The notes under the pieces: model-generated
What the model was told of the DNA's origin: nothing
Databases searched by the model: none
Seen by the model: only the letters and a program-made list of their open reading frames with translations
Assembly (NCBI GenBank): GCA_021773435.1
Contig: JAJFKC010000030.1
Coordinates: 124,001 to 188,000 of the forward strand
Source: Porticoccaceae bacterium
Lineage (GTDB): Bacteria; Pseudomonadota; Gammaproteobacteria; Pseudomonadales; Porticoccaceae
Length of the DNA stretch: 64,000 nt
Reading direction: 5' to 3'
In this document: positions 17,993 to 25,991 of the stretch, one piece after another
How positions within the stretch are numbered: the stretch's first letter is position 1
Layout of the letters: each line of letters opens with the position of its first letter
Position numbers and translations under genes: made by a program

Positions 17993-18093
17993 CTTTCTAG
18001 TCGAGAAGCTGACGGTTCTTTAGTAGTTAGGCTGAAGGCTCTACTTTCTAGTCGAGAAGCTGAAGGCTCTTTAGTAGTTGAGCTGAAGGCTCT
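17992..18093. repeat. 51-bp tandem duplication with internal half-repeat
   Basis: Two adjacent 51-base units, 17992-18042 and 18043-18093, each starting ACTTTCTAGTCGAGAAGCTG and ending AGCTGAAGGCTCT or its near-copy. Within each unit AGCTGA(A/C)GG(C/T)TCT occurs twice. Only a handful of bases differ. The first unit begins on the last base of the stop codon of the preceding gene. Confidence 0.85.
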
Positions 18094-18203
18094 ATCTACT
18101 TGTGCTTTTATGTTGGGTCGGGCGACCTGTTCAACACTTTACGCTGCGTTTGTGCGACTTGGATTTCAAGGCGATTATCGATGGCAGTTAGACGAAACAT
18201 TCG

Positions 18204-18467
18204 CTATCCACAACGAATAAAATAGACGTATAAGTCGTCATGCTGTTCCGTCAGGAACAATTCATGGCCCAAAAACTGACAGAACTTGGGGATGTCCCGG
18301 GCAGTCGATGGATCTGTGGCAATCACTTTGAGTACATTATTCGAGCTGGCCTCGCGCACGGCACCATGCAACATCATCACCGGCTCAGGGCAAAGTAAGC
18401 CGCTGGTATCAATCAATACGTCAAATGGTTGTTGCCGGGATGGTGTTTCACTGGAAGGTTTAGTCAT
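18204..18467 (-). CDS. TusA-family sulfur-carrier protein
   Basis: Small (87 residues) TusA/SirA-like fold that carries sulfur as a persulfide for tRNA thiolation or other sulfur transfer. The active Cys is in DTSGLLCPEPVMML, the CPxP signature, followed by ATDPSTARDIPKFC, where the family has DP.a..Di..fc. Because general TusA proteins and paralogues (YedF-like) share this pattern, I do not give tusA firmly. It is divergent from an antibiotic-biosynthesis-monooxygenase-type protein. Confidence 0.85.
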   Translation of the reverse strand: MTKPSSETPSRQQPFDVLIDTSGLLCPEPVMMLHGAVREASSNNVLKVIATDPSTARDIPKFCQFLGHELFLTEQHDDLYVYFIRCG

Positions 18468-18572
18468 ATAGTGATTGTGCCAATTAATTCCGGACAGATA
18501 AACCAGCTCGAAGTATAATTAACACCCGGCATTACTGCTTTAAGACCTATCGTAAAGGGCCTGCTTGCCATT

Positions 18573-18854
18573 ATGATTACAGTGATTATCGAACGTCATA
18601 TCGCCCCAGATATGGCGAGTACTTACGAAAGTTTCGCACAACAAATTATTCAGGCAACCGTCGCCGCACGCGGTTTTATATCCGGTGAATCGCTGCGTGG
18701 GTTAGATGACCCAAACGCGCGTTACATCGTTGTAAAAATGAATAACAAAGCAGATTGGCAATACTGGCTTGGCTCAAAAGAACGCCAGGAATTGGTCTCC
18801 CTGGTAAGCCCGCTGCTTACCACACCGGAGAAAATTACCCTGTTAACGCACTAG
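18573..18854 (+). CDS. ABM-domain (dimeric alpha-beta barrel) protein
   Basis: A 93-residue single-domain protein with the antibiotic biosynthesis monooxygenase fold: VIIERHIAPDMASTYESF, then ARGFISGESLRGLDDPNARYIVV and ADWQYWLGSKERQEL are the usual pattern (E.L......Y.....W.s...f..w..s). Members act as quinone or heme monooxygenases or as non-catalytic barrels; no active residue is diagnostic here. Its stop overlaps the stop of the convergent yheU-like gene. Confidence 0.75.
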   Translation: MITVIIERHIAPDMASTYESFAQQIIQATVAARGFISGESLRGLDDPNARYIVVKMNNKADWQYWLGSKERQELVSLVSPLLTTPEKITLLTH

Positions 18855-19087
18855 CTAACTTCTGCGTACTGCTGGTATTTTTGCCTGGTCATAAGCGTGC
18901 AAGTTTCTGTCTCTTCGTCATAAGTTATCAAGACCTTACCTTTGTCGATCTGACCGCGTACTTGAGTGACCTTGCTAAGCAGGTCTGTCTCACGCTGACC
19001 ATAATCAGTTCCCTCCTGCAAAATAAAGGCTTCAATCAGCGCGGTTAATACTTCGGCATCAAGCCGATCAGACGGTATTAGTAGCAT
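18851..19087 (-). CDS. yheU: YheU family (UPF0270) protein
   Basis: A 78-residue conserved gammaproteobacterial protein of unknown role. MLLIPSDRLDAEVLTALIEAF followed by REGTDYG-like QEGTDYGQRETDL and a basic/acidic second half fit YheU well. It sits 30 bases downstream of the methyltransferase gene start-side partner in the same direction (the methyltransferase ends at 19117), so read-through expression from that transcript is possible. Confidence 0.85.
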   Translation of the reverse strand: MLLIPSDRLDAEVLTALIEAFILQEGTDYGQRETDLLSKVTQVRGQIDKGKVLITYDEETETCTLMTRQKYQQYAEVS

Positions 19088-19116
19088 GGCTTGTTACGGG
19101 CTTGTTACGGACTTGG

Positions 19117-19938
19117 TTACTTGGCAGGTTTGATAAAGCGCAATGTCATGCGATCACTTTCACCAATGGCCAGGTATTTCTCCCGGTCTTTATCTTTCAT
19201 TCGTAGCGAAGGTGGCAGGGTCCAGACCCCTTTCGGGTGGTCGGCTGTATCTTTTGGATTGGCGTTAATTTCGCTGCGCGCATCCACCACGAAACCCGCC
19301 TGCTCAGCCATGTCAATCACATAGGCCTCTGTCATATAGCCGCTAACTTTCATAACATCCCACGGGGTATTTGGTTTTGCGCGGTGCTCAACGACCCCCA
19401 GGATTCCGCCAGGTTTTAATGCCTTGTAGAACAGAGCAAATGCCTCCGCTTCGTTTTTCGTCCGCAACCAGTTATGAACATTGCGAAAAGTTAGGACGCG
19501 ATCAGCACTGCCGTCAGGTACGGTCAGTTGATTATCCTGCGGACTAAACTCAGCGAGTTCCAGATCACCATACACATCTGGATAGGCCTTGAGCTTTTCT
19601 TTATAGGCCCCCAGCGAGTTTTGGTAATATTTTATGCTTGAATCTGCCGGAAAATGAGCCGCGTATAGCTTTCCCGCTTTCATGTAAGGTGCCAGAATTT
19701 CCGTATACCAGCCGCCGCCGGGGGAAATTTCTACCACAGTCATATCCGATTTCACATCAAAGAAAGCGAGGGTCTCTGCAGGGTGGCGGTAGGCATCCCT
19801 GACCACAAATGCAGGTGTACGATCTGGGCTAGCCAGTATCTCCTGAGTCACGCCAGCAGCGTTCACATACTGTAACGTCATAAAGACGCAAAACATTACA
19901 CTTAGCACTCGCCGCATATATTTTATTGTTTGAGCCAT
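19117..19938 (-). CDS. Secreted or periplasmic class I SAM-dependent methyltransferase-like protein
   Basis: About 273 residues with an N-terminal hydrophobic segment ending in an AxA-like site (VNAAG, about residues 25-30), so it appears exported. The core resembles COG4798-type predicted methyltransferases: VVEISPGGGWYTEILAPYM is the SAM-binding motif I and LTFRNVHNWL and GGILGVVEHRA follow in the usual places. A clear AAGGAG lies upstream of the ATG at 19938, so the longer frame to 20001 is not used. An exported SAM enzyme is odd because SAM is cytoplasmic; either the helix is only an anchor or the domain has another role. It lies downstream of the thiamine-binding-type gene in the same direction. 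Confidence 0.8.
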   Translation of the reverse strand: MAQTIKYMRRVLSVMFCVFMTLQYVNAAGVTQEILASPDRTPAFVVRDAYRHPAETLAFFDVKSDMTVVEISPGGGWYTEILAPYMKAGKLYAAHFPADSSIKYYQNSLGAYKEKLKAYPDVYGDLELAEFSPQDNQLTVPDGSADRVLTFRNVHNWLRTKNEAEAFALFYKALKPGGILGVVEHRAKPNTPWDVMKVSGYMTEAYVIDMAEQAGFVVDARSEINANPKDTADHPKGVWTLPPSLRMKDKDREKYLAIGESDRMTLRFIKPAK

Positions 19939-20009
19939 GTCTATTCTCCTTATTTTTCTATTTCCGGTTTTTTGGTAGGTATCTAGCTGATTTGAGCGCA
20001 AATATTTAA

Positions 20010-20309
20010 TCAGGACAATTTGTTCTCCACACTTCTGACCTTTCCCTCCAGACTCTGTTCCCGGTCTGTACGTGTGCCGATTTTTAAGGTCGACGTAATT
20101 CTCGTCCTGCCCAGCTCATGAACTCGTTCGTGACAGGCTTTTACGGCGGCCATCACTTCATCCCACTCACCTTCGACATTGGTCCCGTAGGCATGAAGTT
20201 GATGAACCAGGCCTCGGCTTGAAAATATTTTCTGGCATTCGGCAATTTCACCAGAAATTGAAATATCACCACCCATAGGGATTAAGCATAAATCGATATT
20301 CACTCTCAC
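20010..20309 (-). CDS. MTH1187-family thiamine-binding protein
   Basis: A 99-residue ferredoxin-fold protein of UPF0045, some members of which bind thiamine or its pyrimidine part in the cytoplasm. Visible: VNIDLCLIPMGGDISISGEIAECQ at the N-terminus, LHAYGTNVEGEWDEVMAAVKACHE in the middle, RITSTLKIGTR near the end, all typical. The start is a GTG at 20309. It follows the decarboxylase gene by 23 bases, so the two are very probably one transcript. Confidence 0.88.
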   Translation of the reverse strand: MRVNIDLCLIPMGGDISISGEIAECQKIFSSRGLVHQLHAYGTNVEGEWDEVMAAVKACHERVHELGRTRITSTLKIGTRTDREQSLEGKVRSVENKLS

Positions 20310-20332
20310 GGAATTTACCTCGTTTTAATTCG

Positions 20333-21868
20333 TCAGGTCTGGTCAGTCAGCTTTTTGCCAATGCGTTTAACTTCACTGATTAATAAATCCAGATCGGTCC
20401 GTTGAGTACGATGATTGGCAATCGCCACCCGCAAACAATACTTGCCTTCGAGTGTTGTATAGGAGGGCGCAGCCGTGCCTTCCTCCTGCAGGGTAAAAAG
20501 AATTTCTTTATTCAATGTCTCCAGAGCAGATTCTTTCTTTTCCTGATGTTGATCAGCCATGACTTGATACACAACGGGATAGTAGCGAAAACAAACTATA
20601 TTCAAACCAACAGGCGCCATCAATTGCAAGTCGGAATCATCATTTATCAGCCCGGCCAGGTAATTGGCCTGGTCGATATTTCGCGCCATCATACGGCCGT
20701 AACGGTCACTACCGTGCTCTTTTAATGACATCCAGACTTTGAGTGCGCGAAAGCTTCGAGACAGCTCCACGCCGTACTCACTAAACCAATTCTGGCCGGC
20801 CGCCAGACCGCGCACTTCGCGAGTTAGGTATTCAGGATTGACAGAAAAGCTATTGCGGTGTTCTGCACTGTTTTTCACCAGCGCGCAGCCCGCTTCAAAG
20901 GGCACGTGCATCCATTTATGTAGATCCAGAGCAATTGAGTCTGCCCTGGCGATACCTGACAAGCTGGTCTTTAAACTATCCACCAGAACGGCAACGGCAC
21001 CGATAGCGCCATCGACATGGAACCAAAGCCCTTGTGCGGTACAAAAATCAGCGATCTCGTTGAGCGGGTCGATTGCGCCAGTATTGACCGTACCGGAAGT
21101 AGCGATAACGCAAATGGGTTGTAAACCATTGGCGCGATCTTCTTTTACCTGTGCCGCGAGAGCTGTCATATCCATTTGGTAATGATCATTAACGGGAATT
21201 CTTCGCAAACTATCTGTGCCCATCCCTAACAGCTCTACGGCCTTTTGATTGCAGCTATGAATCTCGGTAGAAGCGTAAACCGTTAACTGCTTTCCTGCGC
21301 TGGTCAAACCGACCTGCCGCACATCAAATCCGGCCTGGGTATTACGAGCCACGGTAAGTCCCACCAGGTTGGCCATTGATGCGCCGCCGACCAGTAAACC
21401 GCTGGCCTCCTCAGGAAAATCGACCAGCTCCTTCATCCAGTTGACCACCTGAGCTTCCACAAGATTGGCGACGTGATTACCCGCACCCACGTTCGAGTTC
21501 ATGGTCGCCGATAAAAAATCCGCGAACGCTCCCAATATGGTGCCGTTGCCCATATACCAGGACCAGAATCGCGGATGAATGTTGCCCATGGGATACGGGA
21601 AAATATTGCCTAGAAACTCTTCGTATACTGCATCTGGAGAGGTTGGGTATTGGGGCAGCGCCGCTTTAAATTGATCGGCCAACTGCTCTGGCATAGGTTT
21701 CCAGACAGGGCGCTGTTCAACGTCCTTTAGATAGCTAATGGCATCATCAACCATCCGATGCCCCAGCGCTCGCATGTCCTCCCAGTTATCAGGATCGAGG
21801 CTTTCCTGCCGGTTGACAAGCGCCTTCTTGCCATTAGATATATTTGGATGGTCGGGTAGATCAGTCAT
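20333..21868 (-). CDS. PLP-dependent group II amino-acid decarboxylase
   Basis: Aspartate-aminotransferase-fold decarboxylase related to aromatic L-amino acid, tyrosine or diaminobutyrate decarboxylases. Counted from the TTG at 21877, Lys321 in LDLHKWMHVPFEAG binds PLP, Asp289 in FHVDGAIG contacts the pyridine nitrogen, and HPRFWSWY and TSGTVNTGAID are family landmarks. Total length (511 from the ATG at 21868) fits. The preceding TTG at 21877 has no better ribosome site, so the ATG is chosen. The likely amine product is unknown. It leads a minus-strand string with the thiamine-binding-type and methyltransferase genes. Confidence 0.88.
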   Translation of the reverse strand: MTDLPDHPNISNGKKALVNRQESLDPDNWEDMRALGHRMVDDAISYLKDVEQRPVWKPMPEQLADQFKAALPQYPTSPDAVYEEFLGNIFPYPMGNIHPRFWSWYMGNGTILGAFADFLSATMNSNVGAGNHVANLVEAQVVNWMKELVDFPEEASGLLVGGASMANLVGLTVARNTQAGFDVRQVGLTSAGKQLTVYASTEIHSCNQKAVELLGMGTDSLRRIPVNDHYQMDMTALAAQVKEDRANGLQPICVIATSGTVNTGAIDPLNEIADFCTAQGLWFHVDGAIGAVAVLVDSLKTSLSGIARADSIALDLHKWMHVPFEAGCALVKNSAEHRNSFSVNPEYLTREVRGLAAGQNWFSEYGVELSRSFRALKVWMSLKEHGSDRYGRMMARNIDQANYLAGLINDDSDLQLMAPVGLNIVCFRYYPVVYQVMADQHQEKKESALETLNKEILFTLQEEGTAAPSYTTLEGKYCLRVAIANHRTQRTDLDLLISEVKRIGKKLTDQT

Positions 21869-22065
21869 TGCGGTCAATATTACTTGCCTGGCAAGCGATC
21901 ATCTTAACAGTCTTGTGTTTCGATGCCTCAGATTCATCAACCGATGACTGACCACTTATTTAAGATCATAAATTCCGATCGATTAATACTTCTTAGCTAG
22001 TTTCGTCTTTGCCGGAGCAGGTGTATTCTTCGGTCTTAAATGACACATTATTAAGGAAGCACATC

Positions 22066-23106
22066 ATGGCCAAGCACGACAATATCCTCGGTACGATTGG
22101 TGACACACCTGTGGTTCGCATTAATAAATTAGCACCCGATGGAATTAACATTTACGGCAAACTTGAAGCATTTAACCCGCTCGGCTCGGTGAAGGATCGG
22201 CTTGCCCTGGGCATTATTGAAGACGCGGAACAATCCGGTGCATTGAAGCCGGGACAAACGGTTATCGAAGCTACCAGTGGTAATACCGGTATCGGCCTGG
22301 CCATGGTCTGTGCCCAAAAAGGTTACCCACTGGTGGTTACCATGGCCGATTCTTTTAGTGTTGAGCGGCGCAAACTGATGCGTTTTCTGGGTGCTAAAGT
22401 GGTGCTGACCCCCGCGGCAATGAAAGGTACCGGCATGGTCGCCAAAGCAGCGGAGCTTGCCGAAGCCCATGGTTGGTTCCTGTGTCGGCAGTTTGAAAAC
22501 GAAGCCAATGCGAATATGCATTCGAGAACAACTGCCCCTGAGATTCTCGCTGATTTCGATGGTGAGCAACTGGACTATTGGGTAACTGGCGCGGGTACCG
22601 GCGGTACGCTCAAAGGCGTTGCGCGAGTGTTAAAAGAAAAGCGCCCGGAAATAAAAATCATCGCCTGTGAACCTGAGTTAGCAGCCATTATGAGCAGTGG
22701 CGTCGATCAAAAACGCAATGCTGATGGCTCACCCGCCGAAAGCCATCCCAGCTTCAAACCTCACCCCATGCAGGGCTGGACGCCAGACTTTATACCCAAG
22801 CTGGCCGAAGATGCCTTAAGCGCAGATTACGTTGACCAGCTACTAACCATTAAAGGTGAAGACGCCTTGCGTTTGTCGCGCGAACTGGCCCAGCAGGAAG
22901 GCATTTTTACTGGCATCACCGGTGGCGCAACTTTTGCGGCAGCCTTACAAATTGCCGAATCGGCACCTGAAGGCAGCACTATTTTGTGTATGTTGCCCGA
23001 TACCGGCGAACGTTACTTAAGCACGCCCCTGTTTGCAGAAATAGAAGCCGAAATGTCTGAGGAAGAAAAGGCTATTTCTGAATCGACACCGGGCTACCGT
23101 TACTAA
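22066..23106 (+). CDS. Cysteine synthase family protein (CysK/CysM-like)
   Basis: PLP enzyme making cysteine from O-acetylserine and sulfide, or a close relative. Lys43 in NPLGSVKDR binds PLP and the phosphate/substrate loop TSGNTG is at 70-75; GTGGTLKG follows. AAGGAAG ahead of the ATG at 22066 fixes the start (346 residues); the frame is open to 22009. There is a roughly 20-residue insertion (QKRNADGSPAESHPSFKPHP) before MQGWTPDFIP and a C-terminal tail. Which of cysK, cysM or a cystathionine-type branch it belongs to is not settled by eye. A strong hairpin region follows. Confidence 0.88.
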   Translation: MAKHDNILGTIGDTPVVRINKLAPDGINIYGKLEAFNPLGSVKDRLALGIIEDAEQSGALKPGQTVIEATSGNTGIGLAMVCAQKGYPLVVTMADSFSVERRKLMRFLGAKVVLTPAAMKGTGMVAKAAELAEAHGWFLCRQFENEANANMHSRTTAPEILADFDGEQLDYWVTGAGTGGTLKGVARVLKEKRPEIKIIACEPELAAIMSSGVDQKRNADGSPAESHPSFKPHPMQGWTPDFIPKLAEDALSADYVDQLLTIKGEDALRLSRELAQQEGIFTGITGGATFAAALQIAESAPEGSTILCMLPDTGERYLSTPLFAEIEAEMSEEEKAISESTPGYRY

Positions 23107-23114
23107 CTGGGTTT

Positions 23115-23160
23115 ACTAACCGAAGTTCTTAACTTCAGTTAGTAGCGTTTTTCTACGCTA
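23115..23160. terminator. Double hairpin between convergent genes
   Basis: First stem: ACTAAC-C-GAAGTT (23115-23127) with AACTTC-A-GTTAGT (23131-23143), one mismatch and a 3-nt loop. Immediately after, TAGCG (23142-23147 region) and CGCTA flank GTTTTTCTA, a second small stem with a T-run. It separates the cysteine-synthase-type gene from the convergent 23158 gene and could end both transcripts. Confidence 0.65.
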
Positions 23161-23664
23161 AGGCCGCCAGTCGCGATATTTTATATGAGCAGGTTGGCTC
23201 TGGGTTTTGCTCTTTAATAGTTGTTCCGCCAGCCACTGAAACCATTCTGCCCATGAGGGTTGCTGCTGCTCGTGGCGAACCGTCTCCAGCCATACCGCCA
23301 GTTTTCGATACATCACGCAAATCATGCCACCGGCTAACTGCTCAACCAGAGAATAAGTCGCTATTCGTTCGTGCACCAACACGCCCATGGTCTCGAAGAT
23401 GGTGCACAGTTGCACGGCGGCTTCTTCACCCTCGGGGCCAAGGTTACGTAATTCTTCGGCACTGGCGTTATCGGGCAAAGACTGAATCAGTGTTACTGCT
23501 CGAGAAAGCTCGGGGCTATAAAAGGTTTTCATTAATTCCGAGGCAATCATTTCGGTCCGTTGTTTGCGGAATTCTGACAGTTGGTAAAGCCCAAAAATCA
23601 GTCCGCTGACAATGGTCAGCGCACCTAGTATTTCTGCAAAACTAGCCAGTTCAGTAAGACTCAT
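23158..23664 (-). CDS. Single-helix membrane protein, DUF4760-like
   Basis: A 168-residue protein with one N-terminal membrane helix (about residues 9-28, EILGALTIVSGLIFGLYQL) followed by FRKQRTEMIASELMKTFYSPEL and an all-helical region. This resembles DUF4760-type proteins, in which a helix is followed by a small soluble helical bundle; I hold that loosely. No catalytic motif. Alone, minus strand, between terminator-like hairpins and an esterase gene. Confidence 0.65.
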   Translation of the reverse strand: MSLTELASFAEILGALTIVSGLIFGLYQLSEFRKQRTEMIASELMKTFYSPELSRAVTLIQSLPDNASAEELRNLGPEGEEAAVQLCTIFETMGVLVHERIATYSLVEQLAGGMICVMYRKLAVWLETVRHEQQQPSWAEWFQWLAEQLLKSKTQSQPAHIKYRDWRP

Positions 23665-23701
23665 GCCGGTTGCCTGTTATCGATGATATTAAACAAATTG
23701 T

Positions 23702-24790
23702 TTAGTGTGCCACTAATGACTCGAACCAGGGGAGCACCCTCTGTTCATTAATCTGGTAGGGATAGGCATGCCCCCAATCGGGCAACTCATCAAATTTTAA
23801 ATCGTAGCCCAGGTGCTCTAGTAAGCCACAGGTACTCTGCACCGTTTTAATATGAAAGATATGGTCGTGGGCACCATGAATGACATAAAAAGGCACCTTA
23901 TTAGCGGCTTTTTGCCGGAGCATAGGGTCGGCAATTTGGCTGAGTTCACCAGCAATGGGCGCGACACCGGCAAACAAATCAGGATTTAAAAATGCCGTCA
24001 GATAGCTATAAGTAGCACCGTCTGACAACCCGGTAAGAAAGATTCGTTGGCTATCTATCGTATATTGATCGCAAACCTCGTCAATACACGCAGTGATCGA
24101 CGCGGCATCCAGAGGAGGATCCAGCACCGACCAGGTAACATCCAGAGATTTTGGTGATATAACGATGTGACCACTGCTTTTAGCCGGGCGCAGCCAGGCC
24201 CACAGATAATCTTCACCACTGCCATAGCCGCCATGGAGCGCGACGATAAGCGGCCAACTCCGGCTATGATCATAATTCTCCGGCACATACAGTGAATAAC
24301 GAGCGTGATCATTAGTGGCCGGTTTACGTTGAATTCCCACCGCCTGCTCAGCCCTGGGGAACAGCGGATCGAGCTTTTCTTTATTAGCGAAGGCCTCGGT
24401 AGTGAACCAGAACTCCTCAAGAATCGGTAGTTCCATTCTGATCTGATATAAGCGTTCCAGACCCTTACCAAAAAAAGTGCGGCTTTGTAAAAATGAATTG
24501 CTAAAGGTCGGCCCGCCGCCTGCGAGATAGGCTTCACTTGATTCGCTGAAATAGTTCAACGCCGTGGTGAAGGTAAGATGTAAATCTGCACAGGGGTCAG
24601 GTGGCGTTAATCTCGTAAACACCGGACTGGCACTGGAAAACAAATCACCTGCCGCATCTTTGAGTCGTGCCTGAGAGGCGTCGACTGCCTTAAATTCCAG
24701 CTCTTCATTTTCGTACTCGAAAGCCCGCAACCACGCCAGTAAACCCCCTTGAAGGTTATCTAGTTTGCTTTGGTATTCTTCGGGAATCAT
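23702..24790 (-). CDS. PHB-depolymerase/esterase-type alpha-beta hydrolase
   Basis: Protein of 362 residues from the ATG at 24790, chosen because AAGGAAA stands directly before it (frame open to 24841). The second half is a polyhydroxyalkanoate-depolymerase-like esterase: IVALHGGYGSGEDYLW, nucleophile in TGLSDGATYSYL (GLSDG in place of the usual GxSxG Ala/Ser/Met form), VIHGAHDHIF with the acid and DWGHAYP with the His. The first half is a helical region without assignment. No signal peptide, so it is probably intracellular. Could serve in ester hydrolysis for the neighbouring catabolic genes. Confidence 0.8.
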   Translation of the reverse strand: MIPEEYQSKLDNLQGGLLAWLRAFEYENEELEFKAVDASQARLKDAAGDLFSSASPVFTRLTPPDPCADLHLTFTTALNYFSESSEAYLAGGGPTFSNSFLQSRTFFGKGLERLYQIRMELPILEEFWFTTEAFANKEKLDPLFPRAEQAVGIQRKPATNDHARYSLYVPENYDHSRSWPLIVALHGGYGSGEDYLWAWLRPAKSSGHIVISPKSLDVTWSVLDPPLDAASITACIDEVCDQYTIDSQRIFLTGLSDGATYSYLTAFLNPDLFAGVAPIAGELSQIADPMLRQKAANKVPFYVIHGAHDHIFHIKTVQSTCGLLEHLGYDLKFDELPDWGHAYPYQINEQRVLPWFESLVAH

Positions 24791-25080
24791 TTTCCTTACC
24801 TTTGTTTCAAAATAATTGGTTTCGCAATAGTTGCGCCACAACGGATGCTTGTTTTGTTCGTTTAAAAATTAACCAGTAAATATATGGATATGACCTCTGA
24901 GCAAAACCATATCCCGAATTGACCCAGCTGCGTGAACCTGTTTTGATCGCCGCTCAAATTTTTTAGAAGCTGGTATAAATTGGTTCATATCTCTTCGCTC
25001 GACCGAAATTAAGCACTTAACTATATAAACAATTTTATGCTAAACCACATCGTAACTAAAACATAGCACAGGAGAATCAA

Positions 25081-25905
25081 ATGGCAGAACTAGACGGCAA
25101 AGTAGCAGTTGTTACTGGCGGCGCTAGCGGCATCGGCGCGGGCACAGTAAAACGCTTTATCGAGGAAGGTGCCCGCGTGGTCATCGCCGATATGCAGGAG
25201 GAAAAAGGCCAGGCGCTGGCGGACTCTTTAAAAGGCTCGGCGGTATACATCAAAACCGATGTCACCATCGAAGATCAGGTTAAAGCCGCTATCGATAAAG
25301 CGGGCAGCGAATGGGGTCGGCTCGATTGCGTCTTTAATAATGCAGGCTTTGGCGGTGCTATCGGGCCGCTGGAAGACACGCCGGTTGAGGATTATGACAT
25401 CACCATGAATGTCTTGGTCAAGGGTGTGTTTTTGGGTATGAAGCACGCCATACCGGTAATGAAAAAACAGGGTGGCAGCTTGATTAACACCGCAAGCGTC
25501 GCTGCATTGATCTGTGGGCACACGCCTCATCTCTACGCTGTGGCCAAAGCTGCGGTCGTACACTTAACCAAGTCAGTTGCACTCGAGGTTGGCGAGAACA
25601 GCATTCGGGTTAACGCCATTTGTCCGGGATTTATTGAAACGCCGTTATCGACCAACACCGTTGGCAAGGAAGACCGGGAAGGAGGACTCGACTTGAAAAT
25701 CATGCAAGCCATCCCCCGCACTGGTCAGCCAGATGATATTGCCCAGATGGCCTGCTGGTTGGCCAGTGACCGGTCTGGCTTTGTTACCGGTCAGTCCATT
25801 GCCGTAGATGGCGGCACCACTGCTGGGGTTCACTGGGCCAGACAGCCCAAATATCAGAAAACCTATCACCCAATCCGCGTGTATCGGCCATCATCGGCAA
25901 GTTAA
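25081..25905 (+). CDS. Short-chain dehydrogenase/reductase
   Basis: Classical SDR (274 residues) using NAD(P) to oxidise an alcohol or reduce a ketone. Cofactor motif VTGGASGIGAG near residue 12, NNAGFGG, the catalytic Ser in NTASVAAL and YAVAK. A D in VIADMQ after the second strand points to NAD preference. AGGAGAAT precedes the ATG. It opens the catabolic block and converges on the thiolase across a strong bidirectional terminator. Confidence 0.92.
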   Translation: MAELDGKVAVVTGGASGIGAGTVKRFIEEGARVVIADMQEEKGQALADSLKGSAVYIKTDVTIEDQVKAAIDKAGSEWGRLDCVFNNAGFGGAIGPLEDTPVEDYDITMNVLVKGVFLGMKHAIPVMKKQGGSLINTASVAALICGHTPHLYAVAKAAVVHLTKSVALEVGENSIRVNAICPGFIETPLSTNTVGKEDREGGLDLKIMQAIPRTGQPDDIAQMACWLASDRSGFVTGQSIAVDGGTTAGVHWARQPKYQKTYHPIRVYRPSSAS

Positions 25906-25940
25906 GCGTTGTTCATCGCTAAATTAGTAATTAATCTCAT

Positions 25941-25973
25941 ACAAAAAACCCCGAGAAAATCGGGGTTTTTTGT
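25941..25973. terminator. Bidirectional intrinsic terminator
   Basis: Perfect 14-bp stem ACAAAAAACCCCGA (25941-25954) / TCGGGGTTTTTTGT (25960-25973) with a GAAAA loop; a GC core flanked by an A-run on one side and a T-run on the other. It sits between the convergent SDR (ends 25905) and thiolase (ends 25992). Confidence 0.95.
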
Positions 25974-25991
25974 ATGTCTAACTCTAGCAAC

